The notes beneath the pieces were generated by a model. It worked only from the letters and a program-made list of their open reading frames with translations, had not been told where the DNA came from and searched no databases. Both the position numbers and the translations under genes were made by a program. 64,000 nucleotides of DNA, from positions 444,001 through 508,000 of the forward strand of contig JAIWNE010000008.1 in NCBI GenBank assembly GCA_025331445.1. Direction: 5' to 3'. Position 1 is the first letter of the stretch, and every line of letters starts with the position of its first letter. Shown one piece after another: positions 47,919-60,600 of the stretch. Source of the DNA: Blakeslea trispora (taxonomy: Eukaryota > Mucoromycota > Mucoromycetes > Mucorales > Choanephoraceae).

Positions 47919-48070
47919 CAAACTTTGAAGAGCTTCACAGAAAAACTTTTGCAGGCAAAAACAAAATCCAACCTTTTAATGTTGTTTTAAATATGTTTTA
48001 GAACAATGTTAAAAGTTTAGAATTTTTTTTTTGCCTGCAAAAGTTTTTCTGTGAAGCTCTTCAAAGTTTG
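47919..48070. repeat. 152-bp near-perfect palindrome (MITE-like hairpin)
   Basis: Left arm CAAACTTTGAAGAGCTTCAC.. (from 47919) pairs with the right arm ending ..GTGAAGCTCTTCAAAGTTTG (48070); paired positions sum to 95989. About 42 bp per arm pair perfectly, and the inner part (CTTTTAATGTTGTTTTAAA against its mate) pairs with a few mismatches, so the whole element folds back. No coding content. It sits immediately upstream of the degraded gene at 46314-47860. Confidence 0.85.
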
Positions 48071-48958
48071 TCGGTTCCCGAAATTTTTTGGCTGGGAGGT
48101 ATATAAGAACCCCAAATCTTGAAACAGGGTCTTTACAGGGCCTAAAATTAATCAAAACATGTATTACTGAGAAAAATTAGAGCACAGCCACATGATATAA
48201 GAATTTAGTACTAGACGCGAATAAACTTACATAGATTAAGCCTGAATCAACCTGAGAGGGGGGGGGTTAAGGGGGAGAGTTGTCCCTCCCTCTAAAAAAA
48301 CAGTGTATAGATTACCTCCAACATAGAAAAACCTAAAGTGTAAACATTGTCTTAGTTTTTCTGTTTCTTAGACATCGTTTTAGCTCTTGAATGGATCGCT
48401 TACCTCTTCTTGAGAAAAGAACAAATAAAAAAAGGCCTATTCATTTTGATCAGTACAGATATGCGACAACAATCATGATGAAATACATGCCTTTTTTCCA
48501 AACAGTTACTTTTCTGCATGTCATCTAGACAGCAAGAAAGCGCGCAGTAATTACTCTAAGAGATCATTAGCAATTATTTCACAGCCTAAAGAACAGCCTT
48601 GTTACCTTTGTTTGTAATGTATTCATTCTAAATAATCATCAAAGAAAGAAAAGAAGGAAAAGGTACTTTTTTTTCTTTTGTTTTTATAAATTAGATTGAC
48701 CACATTACTGATCAGTTGTCCTCATTGTCTGATATATTGATTGTTTGTTTGATCTTTGTGTAAATTGGTCTGGGCTCTGCTATAAACAATGAACACCCTG
48801 GTTCTTTATTTAACAATACAAAAAAGACCAAATCTTCATTCTTATCATGAAAAGAGTAAAGCTTGATGTAGATCATTTACCTTGATTACTGTTCATTATT
48901 CTGTAGTGAAAAGAAAAAAAAAAGAGTAGGATGATACATTAATGCCTTTGCATCAGTG
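48071..48958. other. Intergenic, no gene seen
   Basis: About 0.9 kb between the palindrome and the helicase fragment. It contains a 9-G run (48248-48256) and a TATATAAG near 48100. No frame of interest. Confidence 0.5.
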
Positions 48959-49622
48959 AAAGCATGCGAGTAAATCATGTCATACAAATCATATATATAC
49001 TGTCGATTTGCTGAATGAAAAGGTACTCGAACTGATGCCTGGTGAATCCGTCACTTTGACTTCGGCAGATAAAGCCGACTATTCACAAGAAGAAAATGCC
49101 AGCAATGAAGTCTACAGAGTTTCTGATGAGTATCTTCAAACGCAGAACCCAGGCAACTTTCCTCCTACAAAGTTGACCTTGAAAGTAGGCTGTATTGTAA
49201 TGCTCTTGAGAAATCTTGACCCACAAAAAGGCCTTTGCAATGGCAGCAGATTGGTAGTTAAAGAAATAGGCCAATACGTATTGAAAGTCATTGTCCTCAA
49301 CAACAGTCGATCCAACCAAGAACAAGTTGAGCTCATTCCTCGAATAGAACTAGCAACCTTAGAAGATGAGTATCCCTTCATATTGTCAAGAAAACAATTT
49401 CCTGTCAAACTAAGTTTTGCCATGACTATCAACAAGTCGCAAGGTCAATCACTTTCTAACGTTGGGATTGACCTCCGCACTTCACCATTCACACATGGCC
49501 AACTATATGTTGCTTTCTCTCGCTCCACCAACTTACAAGACATACATGTCTTGCATAAATCTGATCCTTCTAACCAACAAAATCTCATCGATAATATCAT
49601 CTTTCCAGAACTCCTGATCTAA
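48959..49622 (+). pseudogene. 5'-truncated Pif1-family helicase, probably of Helitron origin
   Basis: Only the C-terminal third of a Pif1 helicase is present (204 aa from the first listed Leu/Met at 49008). Visible blocks are DLLNEKVLELMPGE, TLKVGCIVMLLRNLDPQKGL, NGSRLVV, FPVKLSFAMTINKSQGQSL (motif V) and GQLYVAFSRSTN (motif VI). The Walker A and B motifs would lie upstream but are absent; the upstream frame stops near 48956. Such fragments in fungi usually derive from Helitron rolling-circle transposons, which fuse Rep and Pif1 domains. A cellular Pif1 gene fragment is the alternative. Confidence 0.8.
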
Positions 49623-49653
49623 TTTACATACTTCATCTATAACAACATATGTG

Positions 49654-49674
49654 TGCTTCAGAAAGCAGAACTAA
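49654..49674 (+). mobile_element. Candidate Helitron 3' terminus
   Basis: A short hairpin TGCTT-CAGA-AAGCA (49654-49667) is followed three bases later by CTAA and then T. Helitrons end with a hairpin a few bases before CTRR and insert before T. It lies 32 bp after the helicase stop. The stem is only 5 bp, so chance is quite possible. Confidence 0.3.
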
Positions 49675-50386
49675 TTCAGCATCCGAACCGTGAGGCGACG
49701 ACGACTGTAAAAAAAAAACACAACAAAAAGGAAATTAGGGTCTGTAATAACACTTGAATGCCCTTTCAAAATCAATGGCTTACACTGATAACTTGTGCAT
49801 TTTGAAATTTTACTTTGCGGATTTCAAAAATGAGATGAGTTGCATTTATTATTATTTTGGACTTCATCGCTTAGGGTAATTTTCTCTCTTTAGGCGAGTT
49901 GCAATGTATTGGATCCTAAATCGCCTGATGTGCAAATATACTTGTTGTACAACACCATCACTCTTCCTTGATTTCATGTGAAATAATGGTTTACTGTGCA
50001 AGAACTTGTGACTGAGCTACAAAATGCCTACTTGCTTTATACAAGAGCGATTTTGGAATGCCTAGTGCAGTATTTGAAAAGTCCCTCTTATATAGTAGAA
50101 TTACTGCTCTACTTGTTTCTATGTGTATGTGTATGTATATGTACATACAGCTCAATCTGATATTATAGGTGAACAAGGAATTCTGTTTGTATTTGCTATT
50201 CCCTTTAACAAACTGAAATAAGAACACTTATAAACTCAATGGCTTTTTAAGATGACTTCAATTTGGATTTATCTCTTTCAAAAAAGAAAGATGGAATGCG
50301 CTTCTTTAACAACAAGACTTGCTAGAAGAGCAAAAGGTTACATCTGAGTCCATAGGTAAAATCGGTACTAGAGACCTTTATCTGCT
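49675..50386. other. Intergenic, no gene seen
   Basis: About 0.7 kb, AT-rich. No supported frame, RNA gene or repeat. Confidence 0.5.
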
Positions 50387-51096
50387 TTATTTTTTTAGGC
50401 TAGAATATGCTCTCTCAATCTTTCGGGACTGAAAACGAGTGAGGGTTACATTATTCAAGCAATAGTCTCGAGTAACTCGGTCGCGATATCCCCCTTTACG
50501 CAATAGTGACTCAATAGCTTCTTCTTTAGTCCACCCTTGCTCCTGCATCACTTCAGGCAAATAGGTAGCAGTATTTTTGCCACCACTTGGTCGTTTGAAT
50601 TCAATCCAGATACCATGAACGCCTATTTCCCAATCGAGATAATCCTCTGCTTTCTCAAATTCTACTAACAAAGATACTGCGCATGTCAGTAGAGGTAGTT
50701 CAGAAAGAGTGACAGGCGAAAATCGGTGATCTCTTAAGGCACTGAAAGAAATAGAAAAGGAAGAGTGTTTAGTCATATCATCATTTACAAACATCTGAAA
50801 CACTCAATTACCTTATCAGAGCATAATCTTGAAGTCCTTCATGAAGTGGCAAAGGCTTAAAGTTGCCAATACATCCTCGAAGTACTAGTCCATGCTCTGA
50901 CTTTTTGTGCCAAGTAACAAACAACGGACTAGAGAGAGAGAAAAAAAAGAGTTTTATTTTGTGCTGGTTACTTGATAGGTTGTTCTTACTATGAATCATT
51001 TGAAAATGAAGGCTTTGGCATAGGCTCTTGTTTCAAGTGTGCTTCTAGCACATTGAAGCAATAAATTACGTGTTCTTCTAATACTTCTGAACTCAT
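50387..51096 (-). CDS. AMMECR1: AMMECR1-domain protein
   Basis: Exons 51096-50990, 50928-50812 and 50741-50387 join in frame to 192 aa, nearly all AMMECR1 domain. Conserved blocks are PLFVTWHKK, the invariant LRGCIG (LVLRGCIGNFKPLPLHEGL), SALRDHRFSPVTLSELP, the DYLDWEIGVHGIWIEF strand-loop, and TATYLPEVMQEQGW..LLRKGGY. The family occurs in all domains of life; its biochemical role is not established, and the human gene is linked to a contiguous-gene syndrome. It is upstream of, and on the same strand as, the BSD gene, with about 107 bp between. Confidence 0.96.
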
Positions 51097-51203
51097 GAAA
51101 GAAAAGGAAGAGAAAAAAAAAGGGCTACTCTTCAAAAAAAAAAAAAAAAAAAAAAAGACGGGCGTTTAAATCGAGAAAAATGCATAAACCATTTTTTATT
51201 GAT

Positions 51204-52439
51204 TTATTCCCAATCACTATCACTCTCTTCTTCTGCGTCTGATGGCTTCTTTTCTGCTCTAACCCAGTCATCGTCTGCTTTACCAGAAGTAGGAGAATTT
51301 GTGCTTGACGATAGGTGGCTAAAGTCATCAGTGTCTTCTGAGCTTCTTTGTTTTTGCTTTGGGTTCTCTTCCTTAACTGTGACATTGTCATCTTCATCAG
51401 AATCCCATTTAAAGTCAGCATCATCTTCGTTAGGCTGTTGAACAATCAGCTGTCTTTTCTTTTCGTCTTGTTCAATACTCCAAGCATGATAAAAGTAACG
51501 CTGCCAAAAGAGAGGGTAACTCACTTGAACAGGCACAAGTTTGTCCATCATTTCTCTCAAGTTGGGATAATCATTGAGCAGTTGGGCAATTTCGTCTGTA
51601 TATTCCTCAATATGAAAAGTAGAATTGAAAGTGTCCAATACTTTAGCATCTTTTACCACAGGCTCTTCCAAGTATGTGGCGGAGTTGTTTTGCATTTTAG
51701 CTAACAATGCATCCTTACGAGTAGCACTTATAACAGTGAAAGATGAATATGAAAGTCTAGAGAACGAATCAAGAAAGCACTTACTATATGCGTGCTGCCT
51801 GTGTAGGGTGCTCGCTTTCTTCACTACCTTGTTCTTCTTCCGGCTCTAGTACAGTGACTGCCTGTTTGAGAGCAAACATGACATCTGCACCGAACTTTTG
51901 AAGATATTGTTCAGCTGATCTTGTACCGTTTGTGAGATCTTCTTTCAATTGAGTAAGATCCATATTTTCCGGTAATCGTACTGATTTGATTTGGCTTGGT
52001 AATGTCTGACTCAACGTTTCCGTTAATCCTTCACGCAAGCTGGATAAGTTAATTGTGTTTATCTTTGCCAGGTTATTTTGTAGCGTATCGAGTGCGCTAT
52101 TTTCTTCCTGGTTGTTTGTTTGTCTTGTTGTCTGCTCTTCTCTGGCTTCTTCTTCAGGATCGTCTGTCAGTACTTGAGCAAACTCTTGAAGATCTTTCTT
52201 TGTGCCTTCAACAAAGGCTTCGCTCTGGTATTTGGGAAGTCAGACGTTAGCGAGCAGCGTATGTAGCCCGTGACGATATTCACCTGCTTCTTCACTGTAT
52301 CAACTAGACTCGACCATTTTTTTCCCCAGCCAAAATTGTTGAAGGCTTTGATGATAACATCGTCTTCTTCGGACACTTGGTTTTGCTGTTGGCTCTTACT
52401 ATCAACTGCCGAAGCAGCATATTGGTACATATCATCCAT
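51204..52439 (-). CDS. BSD-domain protein (BSDC1-like)
   Basis: Exons 52439-52284, 52224-51785 and 51726-51204 join in frame to 372 aa. The N-terminus has FGWGKKWSSLVDTVKK and a helical region with amphipathic repeats. The BSD domain lies near residues 225-290: a helix TFHIEEYTDEIAQLLNDYPN and then PLFWQRYFYHAW with the conserved Phe-Trp pair. The C-terminus is acidic and Ser-rich and ends DSDWE. This order matches BSDC1/synapse-associated-type BSD proteins and not TFIIH p62. Molecular role is unclear. Confidence 0.85.
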
Positions 52440-55152
52440 TTTTGTAAGTAATAAATAATAAAGTAAAAGAAAAAAAAAAAAGAATAAAAAAAAAAAGGAG
52501 ACAAAAAAATCAAATCTCACATACACGAAAATGGAATTTTAAGGTATCACCATTGAATTAGCGCTATCAACAGCTTATTTTTTATGCACACAATTCTTTG
52601 GCAAAGGAAAAGAAAACCACACGATGAATTGGACAGTTTGAGATATTGCTTATCCTTCAAGATGATGAAAGTGTACCAAAATTTCAGGCATCTTTTGCAA
52701 AAAGCTTCATTCAAAGTAAATCAGCTCAAAGGGCAAAATATGTGATGTATTGAAAATTAAAAGAGCAGGCAGCTTTTTGGATACCAAATGAATTGTAGTG
52801 AGCGATCTAGCTTTTTCTTCTTTTTTTTTTTTGCTCGTCTGTTTTCCTCCTATCTGCAACTAGGCTTGCTCCTTCATAAAAAGAAAACAAGCAGCTTCCA
52901 TAGAGACCGCCACAAGAGATTTTTTCAGACCGCCGATCGCACAAACAATTTCTATATATGTGGGAAGATTGGACAAGAAAGCCAACTGTGTATAACGTTT
53001 ACTATCATGCCAAGCACCAAATGCACATAATTTATGTCAACTTATCATCTCAGTCTTTAACAACAAAAAAAAGGCATCTTGAGGTAATATGTTATCATAG
53101 ACGACCTTCTCATATCCCCATGGCCTCTTCTCATTTTAATCCCTACCAGAGAACTTCCCTCCACAATTTCTTTATGTCTCTTGTTTGATTGAATCTTAGC
53201 TTGAGCAGTCAAAAAAAATTGATGATGATAATCACAATACATAGTGAGACAAATTAATGATTTTTGTCGCCTTCAAAAGAAGCAATTCTTCAACAAGGCA
53301 GCTAAGACATTTGCGACTTCAGAATCAACCAGGTTTATCAAGTGAGTGAGTTAGATACCATCGACATTTATCGGAGCATTGAAGGTTAAGTTACATTCAA
53401 ACACTTCATAAGCAACCGTTGCCTGCCCTAATCTTTCAATTCTCTTTCTCTTCATTGGACTTGGCTTATTGCTAATAGAATTTCTGTCAGTAAAATAAAA
53501 AGGACAGCTTTGGAAAGACAAGCTACTTATAATTTTTTCTAGGAATCATTGGTGGTTTAGAAGCTACTAGCTTTGCTGATTATATGATTCAACTTTTCAG
53601 ACGCATAAAGCTCAACAAACACCAAATCCTTATACATCTCTGCTGTCCAACGCTTAGGCTTTATCCATGCATACAGCTTTTATTTCAAAAGTAGTGCTCA
53701 TGCGAGCGGACAAAGGAGAGACTTTGAGACACTTGAAGAGTTGTTAAGCACATCAGATGTATAGCGTTTGAAAATTGTAAACAATTATTCTATGCATTCA
53801 TTATAACATTTGTACAAGTTTTTTTTTTGTAATTTTGCTGCTTCAAGTGGCAAAAGATAGCCTTATTTCTATGATTACATACCAATGAGCGATTTTGCAG
53901 TTGATGTTGAGTGTTTAGATAGTTTTGTTCTCAACAATCATTCGCCATTGTCAGTGCAAAAAAAAAGAGAGAGAAAGATATATCAGGGCTTGATGCCGAT
54001 CAAACTTCTTCTTACATATTCTAGAACCCAACAGCAATATAATTGTTGAATGCATACAAAAGACAAAACTATCTCTTTTTTTTGGAGAAGAGACAAAGAG
54101 ATGGCACTATACGCTGAACCATGCAGCTCTATAGTTTCAATTCATTTCGTGCTGTCTGAATTTTATCGACTGATTTGATTTTGGATTACTTTTAGAATAT
54201 CTAATCAAGTTCAAATGTGGCCAAGCATTATATTATACAAACTGAACATTGTTTCAAGTCAACTCTCTCGCACTTTGTACTAGAAGCATTTCTTCCGGAA
54301 TATTCAGGATAAATAAACAGTGCTGTAGTTTACTTGATTCCCATTCTGAGGCACTCTGGTATGGAAAGATCTACACTACCTTTTTTTGAAATATTTGTAA
54401 ACAGCTCAGTTTTAGAGTAAAAGACAATAGCAGGAGATTACTATAGATTGAATTTCTAAAGCATCTACAAGTACTAAAAAGAAATAGGTTTACCTTTCCT
54501 ACAGTTTTTTTTTTGTTTGTATCAAGTCTTGAAATAAAACCGAAGTGTAAGATATAAATTTAGTCGCTTATGCAATGGTGTTCATGAACTGATTTGTTAC
54601 TCAGTCATATTCTTGCGCTATAACCTTTTTCGTGTATAGCTTAATCTATATACATGATGCTTTGTTTGCTACTAATAAAGCAAACCATTCAAGCTGAAGA
54701 TCTGAAATACAAAAAAAACTGAAAACATAGTTAGATTAGGCAGTATTGGTTGAAAATAAAAAGATTTGAAAATTCAAAGAATGCAGGCCGTTGGGATTTT
54801 GTATTAGTTTTTAGCGTATTAGGGACAAAATTCATTTTTCTAATCTGCATGAATTTGATCTTGGTCGCGAGAAGTTGCAAATTGACAGTTTTAGGGTATC
54901 ACAGAACAGTGGATTTCCCTTTGTTCCAAACAAAGTTGAATCAAAAGATTGCTTTTCGACTTTGCTTAAAAATCGCAAACTTAAAAATTTACGAGTCCAA
55001 TAGAAGATGGAATGTAAAGAGAGAGAGAAAAAAAACAAATCAGAGTATAAATTGCAATGGGACTCTTGGTCAACAGTAGCCCTTTTTTAAAGTATTTCTA
55101 GAAACTCTACTACAACTCTCAAAGAAAGAAAACTCTTGAAACAGGAAATATT
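52440..55152. other. Intergenic region of 2.7 kb, no gene seen
   Basis: AT-rich with several A or T runs. Short frames (for example plus 52788-53030) have no start context, splice partners or family resemblance. The last 150 bp probably hold the promoter of the secreted-protein gene. Confidence 0.5.
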
Positions 55153-56047
55153 ATGTTCAAGCTTACTTTTGCAGCAACTTTGGTTGCTAGTTTAACTGCA
55201 TTTGTTGCAGCTCAAGATGCTATTCAGGGTGGCTTTGTCTGTGATTACCCTGGTACTGATGGCTACTATTTCTCTAAGAAATTGAGCTATTGGGATCATG
55301 CCAACGATTCTTGTGGTGAAGAAGGCACACTTGCCGGTGTGACTAACCGTAACTTCTTCATTGCTACTGATATGATCAGAAACTGTATCGGTGAAGATGG
55401 TGCTGCTTGGATTGGGTACGTAAAAAAGGAAGGAGACTATAATCGATAGATCCGAACTAAAAGTTTGATATAGTACATGGGATTACACTTCTGCCGATCC
55501 CCAAATCCGAAAATGTCTTACACTCTATGTTGATTATGAAGCCAATGGTGGTGGTATCAGCGTTGATTGCCGTACAAGAAGATATGCCCTCTGTAGAAGA
55601 AAGCCTAAGCGTATCAACGGTCCTTTCTACCCTGATCCTCTCTACCCAAGCCATGAACGTTCTCACAAGCCTGAGACTTTGGGTGGTAATGACAACTTGT
55701 ATCCCGAGCCTCAACCTCATCCTCATCCTCATCCTCAACCTCATCCACACCCTCAACCTCATCCTTATCCCCATCCTGTTCCTCCTCACGTTCCTGGCGC
55801 TTACCCCCCTGTTGTTGCCAACCCTGATGTCATTCCTCTTCCTCAAGATGTCTTGCCTAACGGATATCATATTTCGCCTGTTGTTAACGGACAACCTGCA
55901 CACGCTCCTGAGCCAACCACTTTACATTACTACCCTCAATATGACTCCAATGGCTACCCTGTTAATGCTGGCGCCGTTCCTCAATACTACCATGAAAAGT
56001 CCGAAGAATACCATCACTCTAGCCTTGAGATTGAACAACTCTCTTAG
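55153..56047 (+). CDS. Secreted C-type-lectin-like protein with His-Pro repeats
   Basis: Exons 55153-55415 and 55474-56047 join in frame to 278 aa. Residues 1-20 are a signal peptide (MFKLTFAATLVASLTAFVAA). Residues 25-150 contain spaced Cys (FVCDYPG, NDSCGEEG, IRNCIGED, RKCLTLY, VDCRTRRYALC) and blocks such as KKLSYWDHANDSC, AWIGTWDY and RYALC that resemble a C-type lectin fold, though the calcium-binding EPN/WND motifs are not evident. From about 180 a low-complexity region repeats His-Pro-His-Pro-Gln (PEPQPHPHPHPQPHPHPQP) and then Pro/Tyr-rich sequence. It may be a cell-wall or extracellular, perhaps metal-binding, protein. Family assignment is tentative. Confidence 0.75.
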
Positions 56048-57630
56048 AAATACCTCCATAGACTCCATATATTTTTATATACAATGCTTTAGATCAAGAT
56101 ACATAAATGTTAAACATTTGTTTTAAATCATTACAGCCCTTTGGGCTTGTTTCTTTTTTCACATGTACATGAACGCGAATGAATGCGTTGAAGTTTTTGA
56201 ATTCCATCTTAACAACCAACAACCCTACTTTATAGAGATTGCATACAATATAAGAACGTTGCCAAACTTATCATATGTAATACTTTAAAGCTAAAACAGA
56301 ACAGCAATTGCTTGTAGATTCAATATCTGCTATTGATTGTAGCATTGTCAAAGTCTAAAGAAGACTACAGCTTTATATACATTTCTCTCTTGCCCAAAAG
56401 TCTTGTTGATAGAAATTCAATTAACAGCAACAACCTTTATGAATTCTTGCAAAGAGATTTTTAACGAGTTTTTTGCCGTTTCCTTTCCCAACTTGAGAGA
56501 TAGCTTAGACTCTAACTAAATTTTGTGCAGATATAACCTTACTCGCGTTTTAAAATTACATGTCACTTTCTACTATCAGACTACTAAGTCGTTCATATGT
56601 GCTTCTCCTTGGGAGTGTTAATTTTTTAGCTGAAAAGCATTTACCCTTATTCATCGACTGCCCTGAATATTGACATTAGCTTCTTGTACATAATGTCCGC
56701 CTAACCTATTCTGTCTGCCTCTGCTCTTCTTTCAGCTCAACTGTGTTTTAACACTAATTAGCTCTTTGTGCTACTTGAATTACTGTATAATCTTCGGAAC
56801 TGTTGTACTCTTTGCTAACATCTCAAACACTCGTAAACTAAGTTAGCAAAAATTGTTTAGGATATAAACAATCTTGTGGTGGTAACTAAGAACAGACCTG
56901 AACTTTTAAATTTGCTTCAACAAGTTTCTTTTTTAGGTTTCAGCTTATTCAGTACAACTCACGATAATTTTCTTGTCATGCCGGTTTTTTTCTTTTACAC
57001 ATGAGTCAATGTCAAATTAAAATTGGGCAACTTTAACTTTGAAATGCTTCCTTTTTTCTGCATCTTGTGCGACATCTTTACATTTTTCTATCAAAATCAT
57101 TGTAAACACCACCAAAACTCTGGTTATCCCGTGCTGCTGTATCTGGTGTGGATGATAGACTTTGTTCACTGCTTACTTCAATCTGAACTATTCTATACTC
57201 CAAATTAATTTCAGCTAATGTCTAGAAATAAAAGTAAGCCCGATAGTCTGAGATTCATTTGTCAAAGCAATATCGCGCAAGTCACGTGAGATTTATTTAG
57301 CTTTAAATTACGTTTGCCTTGGTCTAATTCGTTTTCTCTTGCTTTCTTTTTTCTTTTCTAAAACAAAGCATAAACGTTATTGCGTCTGTATACAGTTAAA
57401 ATCAAGCGAGCAGCTTTATATATATATATACGTATATACAAATCATCTAAACAACGCTGCTATAACACTTTACTGCCTCACGAAGAAGCTTGCATACAAC
57501 TGCATACTTACACAACAACAACTCTTAGTATTGTACATACGCATATATACGTATAAATACAATAGAAGAGAAAAGCAAAGGATTACTACTAAGAAGAGAA
57601 GCGATATCGCAAAAAAGATCATAATCAAAG
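56048..57630. other. Intergenic, NOT4 upstream region
   Basis: About 1.6 kb without a supported gene. A GTCACGTGA motif occurs at 57281-57289, about 340 bp before NOT4, and a TA-rich run TTATATATATATATAC begins at 57417. Confidence 0.5.
57281..57289. promoter_or_regulatory. CACGTG (E-box) motif upstream of NOT4
   Basis: GTCACGTGA, the same core as the palindrome at 9053. Binding by a Cbf1-type factor is possible but unproven. Confidence 0.35.
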
Positions 57631-60600
57631 ATGTCTTCTGATGAAGAGGATACTGATTGCCCCTTATGTATGGAAGAACTTGACATAGCCGATCGTAACT
57701 TTAGGCCCTGTCCTTGTGGCTACCAAGTAAGTTTTGGCTTTGGTTTAGACAAAGACTTTTTCAGGCCCTTTTTGTTTTCATCCCTGCTTTTTCTTGACTC
57801 TAAAAACTGATAACACTATTCTCTTGCATAAAATATAAAACAGATTTGTCGTTTTTGTTGGCACCATATCAAAACCAATTTAAACGGTCGATGTCCTGCC
57901 TGTCGAAGACTTTACACTGATCAGATAGTTGAGTTTATACCTGTAAGTGCTGAGGAGATCATGCGCTTAAAGAAAGAAAAGAAAGAAAAGGACCGTCAGA
58001 CACGAGAAATGCGCGATCCTAGTAGACGACAACTTTCAAATGTTCGTGTAGTTCAGAAGAACTTGGTTTATGTTTTGGGACTAGGATTGAAACACGCCAA
58101 TATTGAAGTAAGTATAGATTTTCTTTTTGTGCACGCTGCCGTTCTTATACTATCAACCAAGAGTTATATGTCTATGTATACAACACATGCTAAGAAGCTA
58201 AATATCTGTTTAGAACGATTTGTTTAAGAAATATGGTCGAATCGAGAAAGTAGTTGTGAGCAAGCGCTCAATTACACCTTCCGGAGCTGCCTCTGTAGGC
58301 ATTTATGTTACATATGCCAAAAAAGAAGATGCTGGTAAAGCTATTGAAGGAATCAATGGGATGGAATACGATGGCAAAACAATTAGGTATGTAGAGAGGA
58401 AGACAAAAAAGGGATCGGAAAAAAGAGAAAAAGAGAGAGAGCTACAACAGGCGTCAAAGCGTACTTTTTTTTTCTTCTTCTTCACAAACGAGAGATGATT
58501 AAAAGAGTATCTATTTTTGATGTGTTAGAGCTTCGTATGGTACAACCAAGTATTGCACATACTATTTGAGACATATGTCTTGTCCAAACCCCAACTGTAT
58601 GTACTTACACGAACCTGGAGATGATGTGGATAGCTACAGTAAAGATACTTCTGCTACAACCACTACTAGCACAGTTACTATAGGGTAAGTAATTTTCCTT
58701 AGTTTCTCAACAAAAGAAAATTAAAAACAATGGACCAATTGTTATTGATACGGCTTAAATCTTTTATTCAAAAAAAAAACTTGTGATTTAACTTGCTGTT
58801 CTAAAATAGCAAGCACGCCAATACGGGTTCTTCTTCAACCTCAACAGCATCTGCATTTCCCAACAAGCGCCCTGCTACTGCTGCTACTGGCGCTTCCAAG
58901 ACGACAACAGGCATATCCACACCTTCTACGAGCACAAGTACGAGTACTATAGCTATTTCTGGTATTTCAGCAACTGAAGTGAAGCCACCTCGTGCATGGG
59001 CACCAATTCCCAAAGTTGTGCCCATTTCGCCCATTGTAGTACCAAAGGAGGAGCCAGCTGTCCCATCTGCTAAGGAAGTGGCTGTTAAGTCTTCATCCTC
59101 AACGAAGACATCCTCAACACCCAAGCTGGCAGCTGCAACTGATGTTTCACACAGCAACTCTACTACCGCTGCCCCTACTATCACCACTTCTGCAACCAAC
59201 ACTGGCGCTACAAGCAAGAAACCTATTAAAAAGCCTAATCTGGTTTCTGCCAAAAAAGCCCTACCAATGGAAATTGACGAGAAACCTGCTCTTCCTGCTA
59301 GCGCTTCTTGGGCCAAGGTTCAATCCCCAGCTGTAGTGTCTGCACCAAGTACGACTCCTGAAAATTTTGGACCTTCTTTGTCGGATGCGCTGAATGCTCC
59401 TCAAAAGCCCAAACATTCACCTTCACTCAAAGTAAAGAAGGAAAAGAAGAACAAGAGTAAGATGGTGCGTATTGAAGAGTTTGAGGAAGCTGAAAGAGAA
59501 GCCAAGTCTGCTGCTGCTGCCCCTTTGAAGCCAAAAGCTTCTCTTATCCAGCCGTCTTCACCTGTTCAACCCGATATCCCTTCAGAACTTAATAACGCAG
59601 CTAGTTCTTCTCTTTCTCTGCTGGAGAATGAAGCTACTGCAGAAGAGGAGATGACCAAAGAACCTCAGCTGAAGCCTGAGCTTGATTCATCTGTATCTGA
59701 ACATGCTCCACCTACAACAGAAGGTACTATAGAGAAGCAAAGAGATGATGATTCGACTCTAGATAAGGTACAACAGTTAGATAGGGAAGAGAAAGACTTG
59801 GAACAGGAAAGACTTGATGAAATGCCTGAGATGGTTGAGATTAAGCACACTACTACTCCACCTCAATTGTTTGATTTAGATAAGCAAGTTAGTCTAGATG
59901 AGGCACAACAAGAGATGCGCCACTTAGAAGAAAGGTTAGATGACGACTTGGCTTCCTTGAATGAATCAATCATAAAGGCATTTGATGATGCTGCTGCTGC
60001 CGCTGCTGACTCTATAGATGCTAATAGTACGGATGTCGATCTCAATGCAAGCATTGATACGCAACATAGTAACGACATGACAGAAGATGTTGCAGAAAGC
60101 TATGATCTGTTAACTGAAGGAACACAAGAAAAGGCAGAAGAAATGGTAGAGCACGCTGATGATATTTTAATCGAATCTGAGCAGCACTTCAAGTCAGAGG
60201 ATATTACTTCTCCTTTGGCTGCTATGGATAGATTGTCCGCCCTTGTCGAGCAAGAACTTCAACATTCTTCTCCTGTTCATAAATCACATCAGTTTGAAAC
60301 TGGAAATTTACCTACTCCTGGCCCCTTTGAACCCATACCCCAGGATATGAAGCACCATTTACCAACTGAAACTCGCATACCTCCACCAGGCCTTGGCGGA
60401 CTACACCACCATCCTCATCCTCATATGCCTCCTCCCCCACCTCCACAAGGGCTCCCCGAATGGTTTAATCGAGGCTTTGATCTTTTTAATGGACAAGATC
60501 CATCAGTTATTGCGGCCCGTCGTCTACAACATTCTCAGCGTATGCTAGAAGCCAGCGGGTTATTTGGCGGCAACCACTTCAATCCTAATCCTCATCCCCA

